From: Blastococcus haudaquaticus
Lineage (GTDB): Bacteria; Actinomycetota; Actinomycetes; Mycobacteriales; Geodermatophilaceae
Length of the DNA stretch: 64,000 nt
Reading direction: 5' to 3'
Assembly: GCF_900230285.1 (NCBI RefSeq)
Contig: NZ_OCNK01000001.1
Span: 1,178,001-1,242,000, forward strand
The notes under the pieces are model-generated. The model was not told the DNA's origin. It did no database searches and saw only the letters and a program-made list of their open reading frames with translations. The first letter of the stretch is position 1. Each line of letters begins with the position of its first letter. Shown here piece by piece: positions 43,015 to 51,861 of the stretch. Both the position numbers and the translations under genes were made by a program.

Positions 43015-44445
43015 GTGCCCACCACTCCGACCGGCTCGCCCGCCGGTCCCGGTCAGCAGGGGACGCACCTGACGCACGGTGCGCATCCCCACGTCGTGCC
43101 GCGCCATCCGCGGCTGGACCCTCTGGCGGACCGGTACGCAGCTCGCACCCACGGGATGAAGACCTCGGAGATCCGGGCGCTGTTCTCGGTGGTGAGCCGG
43201 CCCGAGGTCGTCTCCCTGGCCGGAGGCATGCCCGCGGTGACCGCGCTCCCGCTCGACGCGGTCGGCTCGATGATCGGCGACCTCGTCTCCGGCATGGGCG
43301 CCCAGACGCTGCAGTACGGCTCGGGCCAGGGCGATCCCCGCCTGCGTGAGCGCATCTGCGACGTCATGGCCCTGGAAGGGATCCGCGACGCCTCCGCCAG
43401 CGAGGTGGTCGTCACGGTCGGCTCCCAGCAGGCCCTGGACCTGGTGACCCGCGTCTTCGTCGACCCCGGCGACGTCATCCTCGCCGAGGCGCCGTCCTAC
43501 GTCGGAGCCCTGGGTGTCTTCCAGTCCGCCCAGGCCCGCGTCCGGCACATCGCCATGGACGACGACGGGCTGATCCCGGAGGCCCTGGAGCAGGCGCTGG
43601 TCGAGTGCCGGGCCAACGGTGACCGCGTGAAGTTCCTCTACACCGTGCCGAACTTCCACAACCCGGCCGGCGTGACGCTCACCGAGACCCGCCGCGAGGC
43701 CGTCATGGCGATCGCCGAGCGGCACGACCTCCTGATCATCGAGGACAACCCCTACGGCCTCCTCGGATTCGACCACGAGCCGATGCGCGCGCTGCGGGCC
43801 CGCGACTCGCAGCGGGTCATCTATCTGGGCTCCTTCTCCAAGACGTTCTCCCCAGGTCTGCGGGTCGGCTGGGTGCTGGCTCCGCTGGCCGTGCGGGAGA
43901 AGCTGGTCCTGGCAACCGAGGCGCAGGTGCTCTGTCCGCCGTCGCTCACCCAGTACGCGGTGGCCCGGTACCTGGACACCCAGCCCTGGCGGGAGCAGAT
44001 CAAGCTGTTCTCCGAGCTCTACCGCGAGCGCCGCGACGCCTGCCTGGAGTCCCTGGACGCCATGATGCCCGCGGGCACGACGTGGACCCGCCCCGACGGC
44101 GGCTTCTACGTGTGGCTGAAGCTCCCGCACGGCCTGGACGCCAAGCGCATGCAGCCGCGCGCGGTCAACGCCCTGGTCGCCTACGTGCCAGGGATCGGCT
44201 TCTACGCCGACGGCAGCGGGCGCGAGTACATGCGGCTCTCCTACTGCTACCCCGAGCCCGACCAGATCCGGGAGGGAGTGCGCCGGCTGGCCCGCGTCGT
44301 CGAGGCCGAGCTGGACCTGCACTCCACGTTCGACGCCGTCGACACCGGCACCTTCCGCGCCGTCGGCCGCCGCGCCTCCGGGCACGACGCCGAGACGATC
44401 GTCGGCCCGGCCAACAGCAACGCCTACGAGGACGGACGGGCATGA
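43015..44445 (+). CDS. PLP-dependent class I/II aminotransferase (LysN/MocR-like)
   Basis: About 476 residues from a GTG. Fold-type I aminotransferase motifs: REVVSLAGGMPAVTALP-like PEVVSLAGGMPAVTALPLDA, LQYGSGQGDPRLRERICDVM, VVTVGSQQALDLVTRVFVDP, TVPNFHNPAGVTLTETRR, IIEDNPYGLLGF, the PLP lysine in YLGSFSKTFSPGLRVGWVLA, and FYVWLKLPHG. Similar proteins act as 2-aminoadipate or broad-specificity aminotransferases; the substrate here is unknown. It overlaps the ligase gene by 4 bp (ATGA), so the two products may act in one pathway. Confidence 0.9.
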   Translation: MPTTPTGSPAGPGQQGTHLTHGAHPHVVPRHPRLDPLADRYAARTHGMKTSEIRALFSVVSRPEVVSLAGGMPAVTALPLDAVGSMIGDLVSGMGAQTLQYGSGQGDPRLRERICDVMALEGIRDASASEVVVTVGSQQALDLVTRVFVDPGDVILAEAPSYVGALGVFQSAQARVRHIAMDDDGLIPEALEQALVECRANGDRVKFLYTVPNFHNPAGVTLTETRREAVMAIAERHDLLIIEDNPYGLLGFDHEPMRALRARDSQRVIYLGSFSKTFSPGLRVGWVLAPLAVREKLVLATEAQVLCPPSLTQYAVARYLDTQPWREQIKLFSELYRERRDACLESLDAMMPAGTTWTRPDGGFYVWLKLPHGLDAKRMQPRAVNALVAYVPGIGFYADGSGREYMRLSYCYPEPDQIREGVRRLARVVEAELDLHSTFDAVDTGTFRAVGRRASGHDAETIVGPANSNAYEDGRA

Positions 44446-45434
44446 CCGAGCCGACGGCCACCTCCCCCGCTCCGGGCGCGGGCACCTCCGGTCTGCGCGC
44501 CGTCGTCCTCAGCGGCGGGCTGAACTTCGAGCGCGAGGTCAGCCTGTCCTCGGGGACGCAGGTGTGGGAGGAGCTGGCGCGTGCCGGCGTCGACGCCGAG
44601 ATCCGCGACGCCGATGCCGATCTGCTGCCCGGTCTCGCCGCCTCCCCGGCCGACGCGGTCTTCATCGCTCTGCACGGTGCCACCGGTGAGGACGGCGCTC
44701 TGCGGGCGGTCCTGGACCTCGCCGGCGTGCCGTACGTGGGGTCACCTGCCGCGGCCTGCCGGCTCGCCTGGGACAAGCCGGCCGCCAAGTCGGTCGTGCG
44801 AGCCGCCGGAGCGACGACGCCGGACTGGGTGGCCCTGCCGCACAGCACCTTCCGGGAGCTCGGTGCAGGGGCGGTGCTGGACCTCATGGTCGCCCGCCTC
44901 GGCCTTCCGCTGATGGTGAAGCCGGCCTCGGGCGGCTCCGCCCTCGGCGTGCAGAAGGTCAGCAACGTCGAGGAGCTGCCGGCCGCCATGGTCAGCTGCT
45001 TCGCCTACGGCGACACCGTCATGGTCGAGCGCTACATCGAAGGCATCGAGCTGGCGATCTCGGTCGTCGACCTGGGGGAGGGCCCGCAGGCGCTCCCGGC
45101 CGTGGAGATCGCTCCCGCGTCCGGCGTCTTCGACTACACCGCCCGGTACACGCCGGGGCTGACCGAGTACCACGTACCGGCGCGCGTCTCCGACGACGTC
45201 GCCGGTCGCGCGGCCGCCCTTGCCGTCCAGGTGCACGAGGCCCTAGGGCTCGCCGACCTCTCGCGGACGGACGCCATCGTCTCCGCGGACGGCGAGGTGC
45301 ACTTCCTCGAGGTGAACGTGTCCCCCGGTCTCACCGAGACGTCGATGTTCCCGATGGCCGTCGAAGCGGCGGGGTACGAGCTCGGTGAGGTGCTCGCCGG
45401 TCTGCTCGCCGGCCGGGCAGTGACCGTGCGCTGA
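44442..45434 (+). CDS. D-Ala-D-Ala ligase-like ATP-grasp enzyme
   Basis: 330 residues. N-terminal GLRAVVLSGGLNFEREVSLS and IALHGATGEDGALRAVLDLA match the Ddl substrate-binding region. The ATP-grasp domain has LPLMVKPASGGSALGVQKVS, MVERYIEGIELAISVVD and EVHFLEVNVSPGLTETSMFP. Glu and Asn metal ligands are present. A second Ddl is normally elsewhere in actinobacteria, so this may be a paralogue with another substrate. Coupled to the aminotransferase; ends at a strong terminator. Confidence 0.85.
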   Translation: MTEPTATSPAPGAGTSGLRAVVLSGGLNFEREVSLSSGTQVWEELARAGVDAEIRDADADLLPGLAASPADAVFIALHGATGEDGALRAVLDLAGVPYVGSPAAACRLAWDKPAAKSVVRAAGATTPDWVALPHSTFRELGAGAVLDLMVARLGLPLMVKPASGGSALGVQKVSNVEELPAAMVSCFAYGDTVMVERYIEGIELAISVVDLGEGPQALPAVEIAPASGVFDYTARYTPGLTEYHVPARVSDDVAGRAAALAVQVHEALGLADLSRTDAIVSADGEVHFLEVNVSPGLTETSMFPMAVEAAGYELGEVLAGLLAGRAVTVR

Positions 45435-45459
45435 GCGCACACTGCCACGCACAAAGAGT

Positions 45460-45495
45460 AAGGCCCTGTTCCGTCATGTGACGGAACAGGGCCTT
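45460..45495. terminator. Bidirectional terminator between the ligase gene and parB
   Basis: aaggccctgttccgtca (45460-45476), loop tg, and its perfect 17-bp complement at 45479-45495. Convergent genes on both sides. Confidence 0.92.
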
Positions 45496-45514
45496 TCTCG
45501 CAGGTGGGTGGAGA

Positions 45515-46567
45515 TCATCCCTCGGGACGGCGTCCGGTGATCTCCGGGGCCATCACACCGATGATCCGCTGCAGGTCGTCGACCGAGCCGAACTCGACGA
45601 CGATCTTCCCCTTGGACCGGCCGATCTGGATCTTGACCTTCGTCTCGAACCGGTCGGACAGCCGGGACCCGAGTTCCTCCACGCCGGGGGCCGTGATGTT
45701 CCGCGCCCGGCGCTTGGCGGTGGGGCGATCCACCACGGCCATGGCGACGGCCTCCTCGGTGGCGCGCACCGACATCCCCTCGGCCACGATCCGGGTGGCC
45801 AGAGCGTCCTGCGCCTCGGCGTCCGGCAGGCCGAGGAGTGCCCGCGCATGGCCCGCGGAGATGACACCGGCGGCGACCCGCGTCTGGACCTTCACCGGCA
45901 GCTTCATCAGCCGGATGGTGTTGGTGACCTGCGAGCGACTGCGGCCGATGCGGCCGGCGAGCTCCTCGTGCGTGGCCCCGAACTCCTCGAGCAGCTGCTG
46001 GTACGCGGCCGCCTCCTCCAGCGGGTTCAGCTGGACGCGGTGGATGTTCTCGAGCAGGGCGTCGCGGAGCATCGCGTCGTCCGTGGTGTCCCGGACGATC
46101 GCCGGCACGGTGTCCAGGCCCGCCGCGCGGGCGGCGCGGAGCCGGCGCTCGCCCATGATGAGCTCGTAGGCGACCCCACCGTCGTCGTCGCGGCCGTTCT
46201 CGCGGACGACGATCGGCTGGAGGAGCCCGAACTCCTTGACGCTGTAGGTCAGCTCCTCCAGGGCCTCGTCGTCGAAGACCTGCCGGGGCTGCTTCGGGTT
46301 CGGGACGATCGCCGTGACCGCCACCTCCCGGAGTTCCGCGCCCGGGACGCCGACGGCGCTGACCCCGTCGTCCCCCACCGGCGCCGCAGGCACGTCGGAA
46401 GACGGTTCGCTCGCCGCGGGCGGGTCGGGCACCAGGGTGACCGCCGGCGCGCTGGGGGAAGCTGTCTCGACCGGGGCGGCGACGGCCGCGGCCGTGTGCT
46501 CCGACGGGGGAGCACTGGTGGGGATGAGGGCCGCCAGGCCCCGGCCCAGTCCGCCGCGCTTGTTCAT
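45515..46567 (-). CDS. parB: Chromosome-partitioning protein ParB
   Basis: 350 residues. [18 protein letters not shown] is the ParA-stimulating N-terminus. The CTPase/ParB_N domain has [28 protein letters not shown] and [17 protein letters not shown]. The HTH region has [20 protein letters not shown] followed by [12 protein letters not shown] and [12 protein letters not shown]. The C-terminal dimer domain ends [20 protein letters not shown]. It loads at parS and spreads as a CTP-dependent clamp. parA is immediately upstream. Confidence 0.97.
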   Translation of the reverse strand: MNKRGGLGRGLAALIPTSAPPSEHTAAAVAAPVETASPSAPAVTLVPDPPAASEPSSDVPAAPVGDDGVSAVGVPGAELREVAVTAIVPNPKQPRQVFDDEALEELTYSVKEFGLLQPIVVRENGRDDDGGVAYELIMGERRLRAARAAGLDTVPAIVRDTTDDAMLRDALLENIHRVQLNPLEEAAAYQQLLEEFGATHEELAGRIGRSRSQVTNTIRLMKLPVKVQTRVAAGVISAGHARALLGLPDAEAQDALATRIVAEGMSVRATEEAVAMAVVDRPTAKRRARNITAPGVEELGSRLSDRFETKVKIQIGRSKGKIVVEFGSVDDLQRIIGVMAPEITGRRPEG

Positions 46568-46595
46568 GGCCGCTCTCCGCTCACCCGTGACTCGT

Positions 46596-47630
46596 TCACG
46601 AACTCTCCTGCGTGCTGACTGCGTGCTGCGCCACGGGCGGCACGGCGACCCCGGCCATGCCGGGGCGGTCGAGCGGTGGCAGATCGACGCCGCGCTCGGC
46701 GAGCTGCCGCGCCGCCTCCACGTAACTGGTCGAGCCGCGCGACCCGGGGTCGTAGGTGAGCACCGACTGGCCGTAGCCCGGCGCCTCGGAGACGCGGACG
46801 TTGCGGGGGATGACCGCCGGCAGCACGAGCTCGCCGAAGTGGTTGCGCACCTCGTCGGCCACCTGATCGGCGAGCTTCGTCCGGCCGTCGTACATGGTGA
46901 GCAGGATGGTCCGCACAGCGATGCCCGGGTTGAGGTGCTGGCGGACCAGGTCGATGTTGTTGAGCAGCTGCCCGAGGCCCTCCAGCGCGTAGTACTCGCA
47001 CTGGATGGGGATGAGCACCTCGTCGCCGGCGACGAGCGCGTTCAACGTGAGCAGGCCGAGCGACGGCGGGCAGTCGATGAGCACGTAGTGCGGGCGCTGC
47101 TCGGGCGGGAGCTCGTGCACGTAGGCCTCGATGGCCCGGCGCAGGCGGTGCTCGCGGGCCACGACGGAGACCAGCTCGATCTCGGCGCCGGCCAGGTCGA
47201 TCGTGGCCGGGACGCAGAGCAGCTTCGGGCTGGCCGTCGTCGGGTGGACCACCTCGCCCAGGGAGTTGTCCCCGACGAGGGCGTCGTAGACCGACGGGGT
47301 GCCGACGGTGTGCTCCACGCCGAGGGCCGTGCTGGCGTTCCCCTGGGGGTCGAGGTCGATGACCAGGGTCCGGAGCCCGTAGAGGGCGAGCGCCACCCCC
47401 AGGTTCACCGTGGACGTCGTCTTGCCGACGCCGCCCTTCTGGTTCGCGATGGTGATGACCCGGATCCGGTTCGGCGCCGGGAAGGGTTCCTGGTCGGCGG
47501 CGTGCAGCACGCGCGTCGCGCGCATCGCCTCCATGGCGATGGGGCTGTCGAAGTCGGCCATCCCGGCCGAGGACGACGATGACTGGTCGGCGGCCAGGCT
47601 GCTGCGCAGCCGTTCGCCCGGGTCGGTCAT
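46596..47630 (-). CDS. parA: Chromosome-partitioning ATPase ParA
   Basis: 344 residues from an ATG with AGGAGGG nine nt upstream. The deviant Walker A motif is [20 protein letters not shown], followed by [13 protein letters not shown] and [21 protein letters not shown] disordered leader of about 55 residues precedes it ([20 protein letters not shown]). A perfect and a one-base-variant parS lie 40-84 bp upstream, so ParB probably regulates this operon. Confidence 0.97.
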   Translation of the reverse strand: MTDPGERLRSSLAADQSSSSSAGMADFDSPIAMEAMRATRVLHAADQEPFPAPNRIRVITIANQKGGVGKTTSTVNLGVALALYGLRTLVIDLDPQGNASTALGVEHTVGTPSVYDALVGDNSLGEVVHPTTASPKLLCVPATIDLAGAEIELVSVVAREHRLRRAIEAYVHELPPEQRPHYVLIDCPPSLGLLTLNALVAGDEVLIPIQCEYYALEGLGQLLNNIDLVRQHLNPGIAVRTILLTMYDGRTKLADQVADEVRNHFGELVLPAVIPRNVRVSEAPGYGQSVLTYDPGSRGSTSYVEAARQLAERGVDLPPLDRPGMAGVAVPPVAQHAVSTQESS

Positions 47631-47669
47631 CGGTCGTCCCTCCTGCATGCCCTGCTCATGTCCCCAGCC

Positions 47670-47683
47670 GTTTCACGTGGAAC
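47670..47683. other. parS site (gtttcacgtggaac variant), upstream of parA
   Basis: gtttcacgtggaac, one change from the perfect palindrome. It lies 40 bp before parA and 17 bp from the next site. Confidence 0.88.
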
Positions 47684-47700
47684 GCGGATCCGGCGGTCCT

Positions 47701-47714
47701 GTTCCACGTGGAAC
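47701..47714. other. parS site (perfect), upstream of parA
   Basis: gttccacgtggaac. With the site at 47670 it forms a close pair in the rsmG-parA gap. Confidence 0.92.
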
Positions 47715-47719
47715 GGAGG

Positions 47720-47775
47720 AAGGACCCCCGGCCCCCCACCGCTCGCACGCTCGCGTCGGGACCCTGCAGGGGGCC
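47720..47775 (+). repeat. Dispersed AAGGACC stem-loop element, copy 6 (rsmG-parA gap)
   Basis: aaggacccccggcccccc with centre ctcgcacgctcgcg and ending gggggcc. It is oriented opposite to the surrounding minus-strand genes and ends 2 bp from the rsmG stop. Confidence 0.75.
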
Positions 47776-47777
47776 GC

Positions 47778-48458
47778 TCACCGAGTTCCCCGCGTCATGA
47801 CCACCACGGTAGTGGCAGCGTCCCCCAGCTCCGCACCGACGGCCCGCGGATGCACGTCCCGCATCCCCGCAGCGGTCAGCTCGGGCAGCAGGCGGGGCAG
47901 GTCCTGGAGGGCCCTGGCCCCGACGAGCGCCACCAGCTGCGTGCCCGGGCGCATCAGCCCGCGGCACCAGGCGACGAGGCGGGGGAGGGGAGCCACCGCC
48001 CGGGCGGTGACGACGTCGACCGGTCCGACCGCCGAGACGACCGAGCGCTCCTCCGCCCGGCCGCGGACCACCCGCCACGGACGCCCGCCGTCCGGCGCGA
48101 GGTCGGCCACCGCCTGGTCGAGGAACTCGACCCGCCGCGACATCGGTTCGACCAGGGTCAGCGCGAGGTCGGGGCGTGCCAGCCCGAGCGGGATGCCCGG
48201 AAGCCCGGCACCGCTGCCGACATCCACGACGTGCGCGTCCTGCGGGACCGCCTCGGCCACGGCCGCGCTGTTGAGCACGTGCCGGTCCCACAGCCGGGGG
48301 ACCTCCCTCGGTCCGATGAGGCCGCGGACCACACCGTCACTCGCCAGCCGGGCGACGTACCGCTCCGCCCGGGGGAGGGCGGAGCCGAACACCTGGTGGG
48401 CGGTCGACGGCGTCGGCGGGGCCCCGTCCCCCGGGGGATCCTCCTCTGCGCCGCTCAT
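47778..48458 (-). CDS. rsmG: 16S rRNA (guanine527-N7)-methyltransferase RsmG
   Basis: 226 residues. Motifs: RLWDRHVLNSAAVAEAVP, VVDVGSGAGLPGIPLGLARP (SAM site), LVEPMSRRVEFLDQAV, VVTARAVAPLPRLVAWC and a basic region after. Loss of this enzyme gives low-level streptomycin resistance in other bacteria. The ATG at 48458 follows AGGTGAG. The khpB stop is 7 bp upstream. Confidence 0.95.
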   Translation of the reverse strand: MSGAEEDPPGDGAPPTPSTAHQVFGSALPRAERYVARLASDGVVRGLIGPREVPRLWDRHVLNSAAVAEAVPQDAHVVDVGSGAGLPGIPLGLARPDLALTLVEPMSRRVEFLDQAVADLAPDGGRPWRVVRGRAEERSVVSAVGPVDVVTARAVAPLPRLVAWCRGLMRPGTQLVALVGARALQDLPRLLPELTAAGMRDVHPRAVGAELGDAATTVVVMTRGTR

Positions 48459-48465
48459 CGAGTTC

Positions 48466-49161
48466 TCACCTGTCGGGCAGGACCACGACGCGGCGGTTCG
48501 GCTCCTCGCCCTCGGACTCGCTGTGCACACCGGCGACCGAGGCGATGACGTCGTGCACGACCTTGCGCTCGAACGGGTTCATGGGCGACAGCCGCTCGGG
48601 CTGACCGCTCGAGGCGACCCGGCCGGCCGTCTCACCGGCCAGCGTCGTGAGGTCGGCACGGCGCTTGGCCCGGTACTCGCCGACGTCCAGCATGAGCCGG
48701 CTCCGGACGCCCGTGGACTGGGCGACGGCCAGCCGGGTCAGCTCCTGGAGCGCCTCCAGCGTGGCGCCGTCCGGGCCGATCAGGTCGGTGAGCTTCCCGC
48801 CGACGATCGCCACGGAGGCCCGGTCGCCCTCGACGTCGAGGTCGATGTCCCCGTCCTTGTCCAGGATGTCGAGCAGGCGCTCGAGGTAGTCCCCGGCGAC
48901 GTCACCCTCCCGGACGAGGAGGTCATCGCCGTCCTCATCGTCCTCATCGTCCTCAGCCGCCCCGGCTGCCCCATCGGCATCGGTGTCGACCGGCTCGATC
49001 ACCGCGTCGGCACCCAGGGCGTCGTCGACGGCCGGCTCCAGGATGTCGTCGGGGTCACCCACGCCGCTGGCGGCCGGCGTCAGCACGGTGCGGGTAGCGG
49101 TGTCGTCCCCCAGTGCGGTGTCGGTCGGTGCGGTGTCGGTGGGCTGCTGCGGGGCACTCAC
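48466..49161 (-). CDS. khpB: KhpB/Jag RNA-binding protein (KH and R3H domains)
   Basis: 231 residues. A long acidic, disordered N-terminus (AAEDDEDDEDGDDLLVREGD) precedes a KH domain (DLDVEGDRASVAIVGGKLTD with LIGPDGATLEALQELTRLAV) and an R3H domain (PMNPFERKVVHDVIASVAGV, SEGEEPNRRVVVLPDR). It is encoded with yidC in most Gram-positives and linked to cell-wall synthesis and division through RNA binding. The acidic run is encoded by three gtcctcatc 9-bp repeats (48931-48957). Confidence 0.93.
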   Translation of the reverse strand: MSAPQQPTDTAPTDTALGDDTATRTVLTPAASGVGDPDDILEPAVDDALGADAVIEPVDTDADGAAGAAEDDEDDEDGDDLLVREGDVAGDYLERLLDILDKDGDIDLDVEGDRASVAIVGGKLTDLIGPDGATLEALQELTRLAVAQSTGVRSRLMLDVGEYRAKRRADLTTLAGETAGRVASSGQPERLSPMNPFERKVVHDVIASVAGVHSESEGEEPNRRVVVLPDR

Positions 49162-49241
49162 AGGGGTTCCTCCCAGGTCGGTGCGGGCGAACCGGGCGGA
49201 CCCGGTGGTCTGGTGAGCGGCGGGGCGGTGACGCGCTGCGC

Positions 49242-50306
49242 TCAGCGGCGCTTGCGCTTGCCCCGGTTCGGCGGCGACTGACCGGCCCGCGTGGCCCCGG
49301 TGGCGCCGCCCTGCTTGCCCGGCGGCCGCCCGTTCGAGGAGTTCCCGTCGGTCGGTGCTGCGTCAGTGACGTCACCGGTCGCGGGGTCGGCGGCGGGAGC
49401 GACGGGACGACCGCCCTTGGGGCGTACGGGCTTGGCGCCCGGCTTGGGCGCGAGCGTCTTCGGGTCGATGACCGGCTTGTCAGCGGCGGCCTTCGCCTTG
49501 GCGGCGTCGGACCCGGGCGGCGGCATCTTGCGCAGGATGAAGAACTGCTGGCCCAGCGTCCACAGGTTGTTGGTGAACCAGTAGAGGAGGACGCCGATCG
49601 GGAAGATGAAGCCGGAGACGAACAGGCCCGCGGGCATGACGTAGAGCAGGATCTTCTGCACCATCGCGGCCTGACCCTCGACCGGGCCCGAGCGCCGCAT
49701 GATCTGCTTCTGGGTGAAGTACGTGGTCAGACACATGATCACGATCAGCACGAACGCGACGATGCGGATGTTGGTGTAGGTCACCCCGGCGATGTCGAGG
49801 ATCGCCGTCTCCTTGGCGCCGCTCATGTTGAACGACGAGGAGATGGGCGCGCCCAGGAGCTTGGCCCGCGCGGCCTCGTCGGTCAGGTCGTCGGACCAGC
49901 TGTAGAGCCCCGGCTTGTCCGGCGCGAGCCGGCGCAGCACGTGGAAGAGGGAGAGGAAGACCGGGATCTGCGGGAGGATCGGCAGACAGCCGGCCAGCGG
50001 GTTGACCCCGCGCTCCTTCTGCAACGCCATCATCGCCTGGCTGAGGCCCTGCCGGTCGCTGCCGTACTGCTTGCGCAGCTTGGCCATCTCCGGCTGGAGC
50101 TCCTGCATCGCCCGCTGCGACTTGACCTGCTTGACGAACAGCGGGAAGAGGATCAGGCGGATCGTGACCACCAGGAACACGATCGCCAGGACCCAGGTCA
50201 GGCCGCCGAGGCCGGACTCGGCCGGCGGGTCACCGAAGAGGGTGTTCCACAGCGAGTGCCACCGCGCCATCACCCAGGAGATGGCGGTGTACAGCCAGTC
50301 AAGCAA
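49242..50306 (-). CDS. yidC: Membrane protein insertase YidC
   Basis: 354 residues. Five membrane helices of the Gram-positive type: [53 protein letters not shown] and [40 protein letters not shown] is the conserved cytoplasmic helical loop. The conserved Arg is in [14 protein letters not shown] long basic tail ends KRKRR and may contact ribosomes. No lipobox. Overlaps yidD by 8 bp. Confidence 0.95.
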   Translation of the reverse strand: MLDWLYTAISWVMARWHSLWNTLFGDPPAESGLGGLTWVLAIVFLVVTIRLILFPLFVKQVKSQRAMQELQPEMAKLRKQYGSDRQGLSQAMMALQKERGVNPLAGCLPILPQIPVFLSLFHVLRRLAPDKPGLYSWSDDLTDEAARAKLLGAPISSSFNMSGAKETAILDIAGVTYTNIRIVAFVLIVIMCLTTYFTQKQIMRRSGPVEGQAAMVQKILLYVMPAGLFVSGFIFPIGVLLYWFTNNLWTLGQQFFILRKMPPPGSDAAKAKAAADKPVIDPKTLAPKPGAKPVRPKGGRPVAPAADPATGDVTDAAPTDGNSSNGRPPGKQGGATGATRAGQSPPNRGKRKRR

Positions 50307-50673
50307 CGGAGGACTCCTCGTTCGTCCCGGGGTCAGCCGGGGCGGCTCGGTGGGGACGGCCGGCGGCCGAGCTCTCGCCGCGGTCCGGGGACGACACTGC
50401 TCTGCTCGACGAGTGGCCGACGTCTGCGGTTCCGTCGGCTCCTTCGTCCCGGCCGCTGGGGCCCCCGGGCACGAGGTCCACCCCGCCGGGGTGCCACGGC
50501 GCGCACTTGAGGATCCGGACCAGCGCCAGCCAGCTCCCGCGGGCGGCCCCGTGCCGCTGCACCGCCTCGGCGGCGTAGGCGCTGCAGGTGGGGTGGAAAC
50601 GGCACCGCGGCGGGAGGGCCGGGCTGATCGCCCTCGAGTAGAAGCCGATGGCGGCGAGCAGCGCCCGGCGCAT
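50299..50673 (-). CDS. yidD: Membrane protein insertion efficiency factor YidD
   Basis: About 124 residues, longer than the usual 70-85 because of a C-terminal tail rich in Ser, Arg and Glu after [12 protein letters not shown]. The core is intact: [20 protein letters not shown] followed by [13 protein letters not shown] and [16 protein letters not shown]. It helps YidC. The ATG at 50673 overlaps the rnpA stop (ATGA); a GTG one codon upstream is possible. Confidence 0.93.
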   Translation of the reverse strand: MRRALLAAIGFYSRAISPALPPRCRFHPTCSAYAAEAVQRHGAARGSWLALVRILKCAPWHPGGVDLVPGGPSGRDEGADGTADVGHSSSRAVSSPDRGESSAAGRPHRAAPADPGTNEESSVA

Positions 50674-51083
50674 CACGGCCGGGTCCCCCGGTCGCCGAGC
50701 AGGCGGGCCAGGCCCGCGCTCAGGTCGCGACGAAGGTCCTCGGATGCCGCCGTACCCGCCTCGGGCCGGGCCCGGACGACGAGGTCCGCTGAGGCCGGCA
50801 GCCGGTGCAGTTCGTCCCGGACCACGGCGCGCAGCCGTCGGGTCACGCGATGACGGACCACCGAGTTGCCGACGGCCTTGCCGACCACGAAACCGACCCG
50901 GGCACCGGGTGCGCGCGCGGGCGTGTCACCTGTCGCCGACCGCGACAGGGAAGGCGGAACGGCCTGCTCGGGCCGTTCGGGGAGGTAGTGGAGCACCATG
51001 GTCGGCCGCCCGGCGCGCCTGCCGGACCGGACGACCGCGGTGAACTCCGGACGCCGGCGCAGGCGTGCCTGCGCGGGCAGCAC
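50673..51083 (-). CDS. rnpA: Ribonuclease P protein component
   Basis: 136 residues from a GTG one base after the rpmH stop. [40 protein letters not shown] (RNR motif region) and [13 protein letters not shown] are conserved. Binds the RNase P RNA for 5' maturation of tRNA. Confidence 0.95.
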   Translation of the reverse strand: MLPAQARLRRRPEFTAVVRSGRRAGRPTMVLHYLPERPEQAVPPSLSRSATGDTPARAPGARVGFVVGKAVGNSVVRHRVTRRLRAVVRDELHRLPASADLVVRARPEAGTAASEDLRRDLSAGLARLLGDRGTRP

Positions 51084-51084
51084 G

Positions 51085-51222
51085 TCAGGCGGAAAGGTTC
51101 TCGCGACCCTTGCGCCGACGACCGGCGAGGATCGCCCGGCCCGCGCGGGTACGCATCCGCAGCCGGAAGCCGTGGGTCTTCGACCGTCGGCGGTTGTTCG
51201 GCTGGAACGTGCGCTTGCTCAC
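51085..51222 (-). CDS. rpmH: 50S ribosomal protein L34
   Basis: 45 residues: [47 protein letters not shown] start with TAGGAG seven nt upstream. Too short for many ORF searches. First gene of the minus-strand rpmH-rnpA-yidD-yidC block and divergent from dnaA. Confidence 0.97.
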   Translation of the reverse strand: MSKRTFQPNNRRRSKTHGFRLRMRTRAGRAILAGRRRKGRENLSA

Positions 51223-51861
51223 GAGGTACTCCTACTACATGACATCGGCGGTGCGCACCCGCCGGTGGGCGAGCACGCGCGGGGCGACCGGGACGAACGG
51301 CGACGTGCCGCGCCCACGACCCCGGAGGCTGGTCACTGCGGCGCGGAACTCCCCGCTCCCCACCTGCACGGGAACCGCGCGGGCGACGGAGGCGGCCGGA
51401 ACCGTCCACAGACTCCAGCCAGCATAACCGAGATCGTGCTGGTGCCGAAGGGCGGGCGGACCGCGACCGCCGATGATCCCCCCGCGCGACCCCCGCATGG
51501 CGGCGGCACGCCGCAGGCGACGCGCCCGGGCTGCCCGGCCGAGCGTTGCCGGGCTGTGGATGGGGCTGTTAGCGTCGCCGTCGCTCCGCGTCGGACGTCA
51601 GGGTCACGACGTGTGGGCCGACCCCGTCGGTCAGCCGACCACCGAACCGTCCGCTCTCCCGCCGTTTCCGGCCGTCGACCTGCAGGAATGCGGATCGGTG
51701 TCGGCTCCGGCACACGGACCCGGCAGCATCCGTCGCCGACCGTGCACAGCCTGTGGACACCGGTGTGGAATGACTGCGTCCACACATCCACAGCGGGACC
51801 GTCGAGCGGTCGCCGGAACGCCGTCGACCGGGGTCGACACCGATGGGGAGGAAGAAGCGGC
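51223..51861. other. rpmH-dnaA intergenic region with DnaA-box-like sites (639 bp)
   Basis: No gene supported. Contains DnaA-box-like sites (TTGTCCACA with 1-2 mismatches): 51402-51410 (ccgtccaca), 51752-51760 (tgtggacac, reverse), 51776-51784 (gcgtccaca), plus looser tgtggatgg near 51554 and catccacag near 51785. Divergent promoters for rpmH and dnaA must be here; dnaA autoregulation is likely. Confidence 0.75.
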
